Source of the DNA: Zobellella taiwanensis
Lineage (GTDB): Bacteria; Pseudomonadota; Gammaproteobacteria; Enterobacterales; Aeromonadaceae
DNA length: 64,000 bases
NCBI RefSeq assembly: GCF_003012795.1
Contig: NZ_PXYH01000012.1
Span: 38,958 to 102,957, forward strand
Reading direction: 5' to 3'
Shown piece after piece: positions 44,405 through 51,965 of the stretch. The translations under genes were made by a program, and so were the position numbers. A model generated the notes under the pieces. That model had not been told where the DNA came from. It saw only the letters and a list, made by a program, of their open reading frames with translations, and did no database searches. Numbering within the stretch: the stretch's first letter is position 1; the number at the start of each line of letters is the position of its first letter.

Positions 44405-45397
44405 TCAGAGCAGGCCCTCGACCGATTCGCCGAGGCTGGCTGGCCAGACCCCGCACTGCACCTGGCCGATGTGACCGAGCTGCAGCAGCAGCATGGCCAG
44501 CCGCGACTGGCCGATGCCGCCGCCGATGGTCTGGGGCAGCTGGCCCGCCAGCAGGGCCTGGTGCCATTCCTGCCCGGCCCTGTCCTCGTGGCCGGTCAGC
44601 GCCAGCTGGCGGCGCAGGGCCTCCTGGTCCACCCGGATACCCATGGAGGAGATCTCGAAGGCATCCTCCAGCACCGGGTTCCACACCAGGATATCGCCGT
44701 TGAGGCCGGCAAGGCCATCCTTGCCCGGGCTGGACCAGTCGTCGTAGTCCGGGGCGCGCACGTCGTGGATCTCGCCGTGGCTGAGCTTGCCGCCGATGCC
44801 CACCAGGAAGACGGCGCCCAGCTCCCGGGCCACGGCCCGCTCGCGACCCTTGGCGTCCAGCCCAGGATAGCGGGCCAGCAGCTCTTCCGCATGCACCACC
44901 TGGATGCGCTCGGGCAGGAAGGGCGTGAGGCCGAATTCGGCGGCGGCCGCCTGCTCGGTACGCTTGATGGCGGCATAAATACGGTTGACGGTGGCCACCA
45001 GGAAGTCGGCGTGGCGATCCTGCTCGCTCATCACCTGCTCCCAGTCCCACTGATCCACATAGACGGAGTGGATGGGGCTCAGGCGATCCTCATCCGGGCG
45101 CAGCGCCTTCATATGGGTGTAGATACCTTCGCCCGGCTCGAAGCCGAAACGGGCCAGGGTGTGACGTTTCCACTTGGCGAGGGAGTGCACCACCTCGAAG
45201 GTGGCTTCGGGAATGGCCTTGACCCGGACCTGCACCGCCTTCTCGGAGCCGGACAGGTTGTCCTGCATACCGTCGCCGAGGCGGCTGAGAATGGGCGCCT
45301 GCACCTCCAGCAGATTGAGCTGCTGGGCCAGTTGACCGGAGAAATACTCCTTCACAAAACGAATCTGGCGTTGGCGTTCAATATAGGCTTGTTTCAT
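44405..45397 (-). CDS. asnA: Aspartate-ammonia ligase (ammonia-dependent asparagine synthetase)
   Basis: AsnA makes asparagine from aspartate, ammonia and ATP. The start [20 protein letters not shown] at 45397 gives 330 aa, exactly the E. coli length. Motifs include [63 protein letters not shown] by segments, and [16 protein letters not shown] at the C-terminus. It is divergent from its regulator asnC. Confidence 0.96.
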   Translation of the reverse strand: MKQAYIERQRQIRFVKEYFSGQLAQQLNLLEVQAPILSRLGDGMQDNLSGSEKAVQVRVKAIPEATFEVVHSLAKWKRHTLARFGFEPGEGIYTHMKALRPDEDRLSPIHSVYVDQWDWEQVMSEQDRHADFLVATVNRIYAAIKRTEQAAAAEFGLTPFLPERIQVVHAEELLARYPGLDAKGRERAVARELGAVFLVGIGGKLSHGEIHDVRAPDYDDWSSPGKDGLAGLNGDILVWNPVLEDAFEISSMGIRVDQEALRRQLALTGHEDRAGQEWHQALLAGQLPQTIGGGIGQSRLAMLLLQLGHIGQVQCGVWPASLGESVEGLL

Positions 45398-45423
45398 CTC
45401 ATCCACCTGGGCTTGCGTTTGGG

Positions 45424-45532
45424 TTTTGCAGGATAATCAGGGAACCGGAAGCCGAATTCAACAATAGATGGAAAAAACTCTGGCTTTACTTTACATTCGT
45501 CAAAAAAGCTTGGCATTTTTGCAGGATAATCA
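45424..45532. promoter_or_regulatory. asnA-asnC control region with two 16-bp direct repeats
   Basis: TTTTGCAGGATAATCA occurs at 45424-45439 and again, identically, at 45517-45532. The spacing is 93 bp start to start, about nine helical turns. Each copy is followed by AATTCA and ATGGAAAAA further on, so part of the region may be a duplication. AsnC in E. coli regulates both genes from this interval, so the repeats are good operator candidates. Confidence 0.55.
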
Positions 45533-45539
45533 TAATTCA

Positions 45540-46010
45540 ATGGAAAAAGGCGACTTTCATTACCGGATCGATAATCTGGACAAATCCATACTGATGGCCC
45601 TGATGGACAACGCCCGGGTGCCCTATGCGGAGCTGGCCAAGCGTTTCGAGGTGAGCCCCGGCACCATTCACGTGCGGGTCGAGAAAATGAAACAGGCGGG
45701 CATCATCGAAGGCACCCGAGTGCAGGTAAATCCAAAGAAGCTGGGCTATGACGTTTGCTGCTTTATCGGCATCATCCTGAAAAGCGCCCGGGACTATCCC
45801 CAGGCGCTGGCCAAGCTGGAACAGCTGGAAGAGGTGGTGGAAGCCTACTACACCACCGGCCACTACAACATCTTTATCAAGGTGATGACCCGCTCCATCG
45901 ACGAGCTGCAGCACGTGCTGATCAGCCGGCTGCAGCCCATCGACGAGATCCAGTCCACCGAGACCCTGATTTCATTGCAGCAGCCGATCGACCGGGACGT
46001 CACCCCCTGA
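45540..46010 (+). CDS. asnC: AsnC, Lrp-family regulator of asnA
   Basis: AsnC activates asnA when asparagine is low. The start MEKGDFHYRIDNLDKSIL at 45540 aligns with E. coli MENYLIDNLDRGIL and gives 156 aa (152 there). An upstream in-frame ATG at 45468 would add 24 unrelated residues. The helix-turn-helix (YAELAKRFEVSPGTIHVRVEKMKQAGII) is followed by the RAM ligand-binding domain (CCFIGIILKSARDYP, AYYTTGHYNIFIKVM). The ribosome site is weak. Confidence 0.94.
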   Translation: MEKGDFHYRIDNLDKSILMALMDNARVPYAELAKRFEVSPGTIHVRVEKMKQAGIIEGTRVQVNPKKLGYDVCCFIGIILKSARDYPQALAKLEQLEEVVEAYYTTGHYNIFIKVMTRSIDELQHVLISRLQPIDEIQSTETLISLQQPIDRDVTP

Positions 46011-46038
46011 GAGCCTGTTGGAAAGGAGGCGGCAGGCC

Positions 46039-46509
46039 TCACCCCTGCAGCTTGTTCAGGGCTTCCTGCATCAGCCTGAGGCGCTGCTGCTTGAGCTTGC
46101 CGTCGGCGGCGATCTTGTCCAGGGTGGCGGCCTTGAGTTCCGCGTCCTCGATGGCCTGGGCCTTGCTTTCCGCCATCAACTTGTGCAGCAGCATCTGCTG
46201 CTCCATGGCTGCCAGGCGCGCCTGGTGGCTGGCGATAAACTGAGCCTTGAGTTCGGGGCTGTCCAGCTTTTCCAGGCGCTCGGACAGTCGCTGCTCGAAC
46301 CGGGCCGGATCCATCATCCGCTCCATCTGGTGCCGGCCCTGATACTTGCCATGGCGGCCTTCCTTCATGCCCCGCGAGCCGCAGTCTGCCTTCATCTGTC
46401 CCTGGTGCCAGCCAGGCTGACCTTGCGGCGTCGTTTCGGCGGCGCCGGCCAGGGCCGGGGCGGCGAGCAGGGTAGCGGCGAGCAACAGGGTGCTGTGTGT
46501 GGTTTTCAT
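46039..46509 (-). CDS. Small periplasmic Spy/CpxP-like protein
   Basis: A 156-aa protein with a Sec signal (MKTTHSTLLLAATLLAAPALAGAAE, cleavage near residue 23). The mature part is helical and rich in Met, Gln, His and charged residues (MERMMDPARFEQRLSERLEKL, MEQQMLLHKLMAESKAQAIEDAEL). This resembles Spy/CpxP/ZraP-type periplasmic chaperones, though a classical LTxxQ motif is not obvious. It is divergent from a two-component system, as spy-like genes often are, so control by that system is plausible. Confidence 0.65.
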   Translation of the reverse strand: MKTTHSTLLLAATLLAAPALAGAAETTPQGQPGWHQGQMKADCGSRGMKEGRHGKYQGRHQMERMMDPARFEQRLSERLEKLDSPELKAQFIASHQARLAAMEQQMLLHKLMAESKAQAIEDAELKAATLDKIAADGKLKQQRLRLMQEALNKLQG

Positions 46510-46691
46510 GGTCGTTCTCCTCTTGGGTATCGTGATGCCGTGTTCAAGTAAAACAGCCCGCTGTCAGCAAACTGTGTCGCGATCCGGCTTTTTTGTAGCA
46601 AAATGTGACCTTGTTGCCCGCTGACAAACTTTGACATTCTTTCGTCCCGGGGCGGGCTTATACTGGGCCGGTCAAGGCAGGAGGAGTGAGC

Positions 46692-47417
46692 ATGAACAAG
46701 GGCAGGCAGTTGCTGGTGGTGGACGATCACGGCGAAATCCGCGATCTGCTCAAGCGCTTTCTGGAGCAGCACGGCTACCAGGTGCACGGGGTACGGGACG
46801 GGCGGGAAATGCGCCAGTATCTCGGCCGCCAGAGCGCCGACCTTGTCATCCTCGACCTGATGCTGCCCGGCGACGACGGTCTGACTCTGTGCCGGGAGCT
46901 GCGCGGCCAGGGCAACAATGTGCCCATCATTATGCTCACCGCCATGGGCGAGGATACCGACCGCATCGTCGGCCTGGAAATGGGCGCCGACGACTACCTG
47001 CCCAAGCCGTTCAACCCGCGCGAGTTGCTGGCCCGTATCAAGGCGGTGCTGCGCCGCCACCCGGAGTCGGGCCAGGCCGGGCCGGCCGACGAACCCAAGA
47101 AAATCCGCTTCAACGACTGGCTGCTGGACCTGGCCCGGCGGGAGCTGGTCGACGCCCAGGGGGTAACCATCAGCCTGAGCACCGCCGAATTCGACCTGCT
47201 GCGAGTCTTTATCCAGCACCCCAACCGGGTGCTGAGCCGGGATCAGTTGCTGGACATGGCGCGGGGCCGGGAGGCCCAGGCCTTCGACCGGGCCATCGAC
47301 ACCCTGGTCAGCCGGCTGCGGCGCAAACTGGAAGCGGATTCCCGCAACCCGGCCCTGATCAAAACCATCTGGGGCGGCGGCTACATGCTGGTGGCCGAGG
47401 TCAGCCATGGGGAGTAA
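46692..47417 (+). CDS. OmpR-family response regulator
   Basis: A 241-aa regulator. The receiver domain has acidic D11-D12, the phosphoacceptor at D55 (LVILDLMLPGDDG) and K near 104 (LPKPFNP). The C-terminal winged helix carries LSTAEFDLLRVFIQHPNRVLSRDQLL and ends KTIWGGGYMLV. ATG 46692 has AGGAGGAG 5 nt before it; GTG 46686 is inside that site. It overlaps the kinase gene by 11 bp. The partner gene and signal suggest envelope stress, but this is not proven. Confidence 0.9.
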   Translation: MNKGRQLLVVDDHGEIRDLLKRFLEQHGYQVHGVRDGREMRQYLGRQSADLVILDLMLPGDDGLTLCRELRGQGNNVPIIMLTAMGEDTDRIVGLEMGADDYLPKPFNPRELLARIKAVLRRHPESGQAGPADEPKKIRFNDWLLDLARRELVDAQGVTISLSTAEFDLLRVFIQHPNRVLSRDQLLDMARGREAQAFDRAIDTLVSRLRRKLEADSRNPALIKTIWGGGYMLVAEVSHGE

Positions 47418-48774
47418 GCGGTTGCGCTACTGGCTGGGCAGCCTGACCGGCCAGGTGATACTGGTGGCCCTGTTCGCCCTGGTGCTGGTGCAGCTGTTCA
47501 GCGTACAAATCTACCGCCTGGAACGGGAGGAAACCCTGGGCCTGGTCAACAGCCGCTTTACCCTGCAGCGACTGATTGCGGTCACCCGTCTGCTCAACGA
47601 GTCGCCGCCCGAGCTGCATGACGAAATCCTGCGCGCCAGCCGCAGCGAAACCCTGCTGCTCACCCTGGATCGGGAACGCCCCCGGGTGGACGGACGGCGC
47701 GGCAACTTCGAGCGCATCGTGCGCGGCAAGCTGGACTATCCCCCACACCTGGCCATCCACATCAGCGCCGAAACCGAACACGGCCGTCCGCCACCGCACC
47801 TGCAGCGCGACCCCAGGCCTTTGCGCCGCCCCCCCCTGCCCGACATCCGCCTCTATGGCGCCATCGAGCTGGCCGACGGTCGCTGGCTCAACTTCACTTC
47901 CCTGCTGGATCGGGAAACGCCGGGCTGGTCCGGCAAGGCGGTGCTGTCGCTGGTGCTGCTCGCCGCCCTGCTCACCGGTCTGATGATCTGGCTGTTGCAA
48001 CGCACCACCCGGCCGCTGAAGGAGCTGGCCCGCCAGGCCGAGCGGCTCGGCCGGGGCGACAAGGCCGAGCCCGTCGCCGAGACCGGCCCCCGGGAGATCC
48101 GGGAAACCCTGTCCGCCTTCAACCGCATGCAGGACCGGCTGGATCGCTTCGTGTCCGACCGCACCCGTATGCTGGCGGCCATTTCCCACGATCTGCGCAC
48201 CCCCATCACTACCCTGCGCCTGCGCAGCGAGTTCCTGCCCGAGGGGGAAGACAAGCAAAAGCTGCAGGACGGCCTGCGCCAGATGGAGCAGATGCTCAAT
48301 GCCACCCTGCAGTTCGCCCGGGAGGACGGCCTGGCCGAGCCGGTGCGGGATCTGGATCTGCCGAGCCTGCTGGAAAGCCTGTGCGACGACCTGCAGGACA
48401 ACGGCCACCGTATCAGTCTGGAGGAACAGCAGGCCGTCATCTACCGGGGCCGGCCCACCGCCCTGCGCCGGGCGCTGCAGAACCTGCTGGAAAACGGGGT
48501 CAAGTACGGCGGCCAGGTGGAAGTGCGGCTGCTGGCCGAGAAGGAGGCGGTGCGCATTCTCATCCGCGACTTCGGCCCCGGCATCCCCGAAGAACAACTG
48601 GAAGAGGTGTTCAAGCCCTTCATCCGGCTGGACAGCGCCCGCAACCTGGAAGACGGCAGCGTCGGCCTGGGCCTGGCCATAGCGCGCACCCTGATCCACC
48701 AGCACGGCGGCGAGCTGAGCCTGGCCAACCACCCCAGGGGCGGCCTGCTGGTGACGGTCACCCTGCCCCGCTGA
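47407..48774 (+). CDS. EnvZ/CpxA-like sensor histidine kinase
   Basis: A 455-aa inner-membrane kinase with TM1 at about 14-34 and TM2 at about 178-197, enclosing a basic periplasmic region (about 140 residues, rich in Arg and Pro: RPPPHLQRDPRPLRRPPLP). HAMP follows TM2. The H-box is AAISHDLRTPITTLRLRSE with phosphoacceptor H261, then N-box LQNLLENGVKYGG, G1 IRDFGPGIP and G2 GSVGLGLAIARTL. It is translated with the overlapping regulator gene. Confidence 0.9.
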   Translation: MGSKRLRYWLGSLTGQVILVALFALVLVQLFSVQIYRLEREETLGLVNSRFTLQRLIAVTRLLNESPPELHDEILRASRSETLLLTLDRERPRVDGRRGNFERIVRGKLDYPPHLAIHISAETEHGRPPPHLQRDPRPLRRPPLPDIRLYGAIELADGRWLNFTSLLDRETPGWSGKAVLSLVLLAALLTGLMIWLLQRTTRPLKELARQAERLGRGDKAEPVAETGPREIRETLSAFNRMQDRLDRFVSDRTRMLAAISHDLRTPITTLRLRSEFLPEGEDKQKLQDGLRQMEQMLNATLQFAREDGLAEPVRDLDLPSLLESLCDDLQDNGHRISLEEQQAVIYRGRPTALRRALQNLLENGVKYGGQVEVRLLAEKEAVRILIRDFGPGIPEEQLEEVFKPFIRLDSARNLEDGSVGLGLAIARTLIHQHGGELSLANHPRGGLLVTVTLPR

Positions 48775-48839
48775 CGGCTTTACAGGGGATGACAAAGTTC
48801 CTAGAGTGAGGCTTCAACCGAGCACAAGGAAAGGACCTC

Positions 48840-50108
48840 ATGAAAGACGAAACCATGGCCATCCACCACGGCTACAGCACGGACCCCACCACCAAGGCAG
48901 TGGCCACTCCCATCTACCAGACCGTGGCCTACGAGTTCGACAGCGCCCAGCACGGCGCCGACCTGTTCAACCTGGAGGTGCCGGGCAACATCTATACCCG
49001 CATCATGAACCCCACCAACGACGTGCTGGAGCAACGGGTGGCGGCCCTGGAAGGCGGCATCGCCGGCCTGGTGGTGTCGGCAGGCAGCGCCGCCATTCAC
49101 TACGCCCTGCTCACCCTGGCTAAAAACGGCGACAACATCGTCACCACCCCCCAGCTCTACGGCGGCACCTACACCCTGTTCGCCCATATGCTGCCGAGCC
49201 TCGGCATCGAGGTGCGCTTCGCCGAGGATGCCAGCCCCGCCGCCATCGCCAAACTCATCGATGACAACACCAAGGCGGTATACTGCGAGAGCATCGGCAA
49301 CCCGGCGGGCAACGTGGCCGACATTAAAGGCCTGGCCGACGTGGCCCATGCCGAGGGCGTACCTCTGGTGGTGGACAACACCGTGGCCACTCCGGTGCTG
49401 TGCAAGCCCATCGAGTTTGGCGCCGACATAGTGGTGCACTCGCTCACCAAGTACATCGGCGGCCACGGCAACTCCCTGGGCGGCATTATCGTCGACAGCG
49501 GCAAGTTCCCCTGGGCCGAACACAAGGAACGCTTTCCCCAGTTCAGCAACCCCGAGGCCGCCTACCACGGTGTGATCTACAACGAGGCCTTTGGTCCCGC
49601 CGCCTTTATTGCCCGGGCCCGCACCGTGCCCCTGCGCAACACCGGCAGCGCCCTGGCACCACTCAACGCCTTTCTGCTGCTGCAGGGGCTGGAGACCCTG
49701 TCCCTGCGCATGGAGCGCCATGTGGACAACACCTTCAAGGTGGCCGAATACCTCAAGGCCCACCCGGCGGTAGACTGGGTCAACTACGCCGGCCTGGAAG
49801 ATCACCCGGATTACCAGCGCGCCCAGCAGTTTATGAAGGGCAAGCCCTCCGCAATACTGTCATTTGGCCTGAAGGGCGGTTACGACGCCGGTGTGCGCTT
49901 CTACGATGCGCTCCGGCTTATCAAGCGGCTGGTGAACATCGGCGACGCCAAGTCCCTGGCCTGCCATCCGGCCTCCACCACCCACCGCCAGATGACCGCC
50001 GCCGAACAGGCCCAGGCCGGGGTCAAACCGGAAATGATCCGGCTGTCCATCGGCATAGAGCATATCGACGACATCATCGCAGATCTCGCCCAGGCCCTCG
50101 AGGACTGA
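48840..50108 (+). CDS. metY: O-acetylhomoserine sulfhydrylase (MetY-type)
   Basis: A 422-aa Cys/Met-metabolism PLP enzyme. It aligns best with O-acetyl-L-homoserine aminocarboxypropyltransferase, which makes homocysteine directly from sulfide. Seen are YTRIMNPTNDVLEQRVAALEGG, the substrate-side QLYGGTYTLF, VVDNTVATP and the PLP lysine K204 in VVHSLTKYIGGHGNS. ATG 48840 follows AAGGA. It stands alone between a two-component system and argO, and could consume the sulfide made by CysJI. Confidence 0.9.
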   Translation: MKDETMAIHHGYSTDPTTKAVATPIYQTVAYEFDSAQHGADLFNLEVPGNIYTRIMNPTNDVLEQRVAALEGGIAGLVVSAGSAAIHYALLTLAKNGDNIVTTPQLYGGTYTLFAHMLPSLGIEVRFAEDASPAAIAKLIDDNTKAVYCESIGNPAGNVADIKGLADVAHAEGVPLVVDNTVATPVLCKPIEFGADIVVHSLTKYIGGHGNSLGGIIVDSGKFPWAEHKERFPQFSNPEAAYHGVIYNEAFGPAAFIARARTVPLRNTGSALAPLNAFLLLQGLETLSLRMERHVDNTFKVAEYLKAHPAVDWVNYAGLEDHPDYQRAQQFMKGKPSAILSFGLKGGYDAGVRFYDALRLIKRLVNIGDAKSLACHPASTTHRQMTAAEQAQAGVKPEMIRLSIGIEHIDDIIADLAQALED

Positions 50109-50113
50109 TCCGG

Positions 50114-50138
50114 CGGAGGCGCTCCGGCGCCTCCTTTT
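50114..50138. terminator. Terminator between metY and argO
   Basis: GGAGGCGC-tcc-GGCGCCTCC followed by TTTT on the plus strand, directly abutting the convergent argO stop. Confidence 0.85.
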
Positions 50139-50751
50139 ATGCCATCAACCCCAGCGCCAGCTTGCCGGCCAGCAGCCACATCAGGGTGCCGATGGTGGCG
50201 TCCATCACCTTTTGCACCACAGGCCGGCCGAGCCAGGTGCTCATCCGCGCCGCCGCCAGCGCCAGGGTGAAGAACCAGATCAGCGAGGCGCTGATGCAGC
50301 CCAGGGCAAAGGCCCACTTGTGCTCCTCGGCGAAGCCCCCGCCCACCGAGCCCAGTATCATCACCGTCTCGATATAGACCTGGGGATTGAGCAGGGTCAC
50401 CGCCAGCACCCCGATAATCACCGCCTTCAGTCCCCGTTCCCGGCCATCCAGCGCCAGCGCCTGCCCGTGGCGGAACACCCGGCGCCAGCAATGGGCACCG
50501 TAGAGCAGCAAAAAGGTCATGCCCGCCAGGCTGATGCCCCAGTACAGCAAGCCGTGGGCCTGCAGGGCGGCACCGCCGCCGAACACGCCCAGGGTTATCA
50601 GCAGCACGTCGAACAGGCCGCAGATGGCCGCCACCAGCAGGTGGTGCTGGCGCCGTATGCCCTGATTGAGCACGAAGGCGTTCTGCGCGCCGATGGGAAT
50701 AATAAGCCCCGCCCCCAGGGTGAAGCCTTGTATCCAGGGTAACCAGTACAT
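50137..50751 (-). CDS. argO: ArgO, arginine exporter (LysE family)
   Basis: A 204-aa membrane protein with about six helices; the N-terminal segment GFTLGAGLIIPIGAQNAFVLNQGIRR (by parts) is the LysE/ArgO signature. It exports arginine and the toxic analogue canavanine in E. coli. It is divergent from argP, whose product activates argO there. The 97-bp AT-rich gap should contain the ArgP site. Confidence 0.93.
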   Translation of the reverse strand: MYWLPWIQGFTLGAGLIIPIGAQNAFVLNQGIRRQHHLLVAAICGLFDVLLITLGVFGGGAALQAHGLLYWGISLAGMTFLLLYGAHCWRRVFRHGQALALDGRERGLKAVIIGVLAVTLLNPQVYIETVMILGSVGGGFAEEHKWAFALGCISASLIWFFTLALAAARMSTWLGRPVVQKVMDATIGTLMWLLAGKLALGLMA

Positions 50752-50848
50752 GATCTCGCTCCGTTTCGCTTTCTCGACTGGCGGCCAGACTAGAGCGCCC
50801 CTAGAATTAAGTAAAACTAATAAAAATTGAGGTTAATAAGAAATTTTA

Positions 50849-51772
50849 ATGAACGAACTGGACTATAAGCTGCTGGCCGCCCTCGACCAGGTGGTGAGCG
50901 AACAAAGCTTCGAGGGTGCCGCGCGCCAGCTGCACCTGACCCAGTCGGCGGTGTCCCAGCGCATCAAGCAGCTGGAGCAGCGCCTGGCCCAGCCCCTGCT
51001 GGTGCGCGGCCAGCCGCCCCGCCCTACCGAAGCGGGCCAGCGGCTGCTGGCCCACTACCGTCAGGTCAGCCAACTGGAAAGCGCCGTGATGGCGGATCTG
51101 CTGCCGGACGCGCCGCAAAAACCCCTGGGCGTGACCATCGCCACCAACGCCGACAGCCTGGCCACCTGGCTGATCCCGGCGCTCACCCCGCTGCTGCACA
51201 GCCACCCCATCGAGCTCAACCTGCTGATCGAGGACGAGTCCCGCACCCTGGACCGGCTCAGGAACGGCGAGGCCTTCGGCGCCATCAGCATCAACGCCGA
51301 GCCCCTGCCCGGCTGCCGCTGCGATCCCCTGGGCCAGATGGACTACCTGCTGGTGGCCACCCCCGGCTTCCGGGCGCGCTACTTTGCCGACGGCCTGACC
51401 CAGGACACCCTGCGCCGGGCGCCGGCGGTGGCCTTCGACCAGAGGGACGACATGCACGAGCGCTACATAACGCGCCACTTCGGCCTGCCCCCCGGCAGTT
51501 ACCCCTGCCACGCGGTGCGCTCTTCCGAGGCCTTCGTGGCCATCGCCCGGGCCGGTGCCGCCTACTGCCTGATCCCCCGGCTGATGATCAGCGAGGATCT
51601 GGCGGCAGGCCGGTTGATCGAATTGCATCCCCAAGGCCACCTGATCCAGCCCCTGTACTGGCACCGCTGGCTGCTGGAACGGGGAGTGCACAAGCTGCTG
51701 TCGCGCCGGCTGATCGAGCATGCCCGCACCGTACTGCCGACTATTGACTCTGGAGGTGACTCCAGGGTCTAA
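50849..51772 (+). CDS. argP: ArgP (IciA), LysR-type regulator
   Basis: A 307-aa LysR-type protein with N-terminal helix-turn-helix (DYKLLAALDQVVSEQSFEGAARQLHLTQSAVSQRIKQLEQRL by parts) and a C-terminal ligand-binding domain. ArgP responds to arginine and lysine and activates argO. The C-terminus (TIDSGGDSRV) is about ten residues longer than in E. coli. These last codons coincide with a ZntR-type promoter for zntA, and the TAA stop is part of its -10. Confidence 0.94.
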   Translation: MNELDYKLLAALDQVVSEQSFEGAARQLHLTQSAVSQRIKQLEQRLAQPLLVRGQPPRPTEAGQRLLAHYRQVSQLESAVMADLLPDAPQKPLGVTIATNADSLATWLIPALTPLLHSHPIELNLLIEDESRTLDRLRNGEAFGAISINAEPLPGCRCDPLGQMDYLLVATPGFRARYFADGLTQDTLRRAPAVAFDQRDDMHERYITRHFGLPPGSYPCHAVRSSEAFVAIARAGAAYCLIPRLMISEDLAAGRLIELHPQGHLIQPLYWHRWLLERGVHKLLSRRLIEHARTVLPTIDSGGDSRV

Positions 51773-51775
51773 ACT
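51744..51775 (+). promoter_or_regulatory. ZntR-type promoter/operator of zntA
   Basis: TTGACT (51744-51749) and TAAACT (51770-51775) are separated by 20 bp, the long spacer typical of MerR-family promoters. The spacer contains the dyad ACTCTGGAG-gtg-ACTCCAGGGT (roughly 51747-51768), nearly identical to the E. coli zntA operator bound by ZntR. It lies inside the last codons of argP. Confidence 0.85.
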
Positions 51776-51965
51776 CCGGGTAGAGTCCAATACCATCAGT
51801 TGGGTGCGAGCAAGCCTGACTGCCGCCACACTAACACGCAGCAAAAAGTGTCGCCCTGTATGCTCGGCGATGGCGTCCATGCCATCGACGGTTGGTTTAG
51901 GCAGCAGCCAGCCCCTCCGGCAACGAATGGTATGACGACAACTGCGCCACCATCAGGAGATCACC

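Noticed and set aside
45468..45539. Upstream ATG for asnC adding 24 residues
   Set aside because: The extra residues have no counterpart in AsnC, and the segment overlaps the likely operator region.
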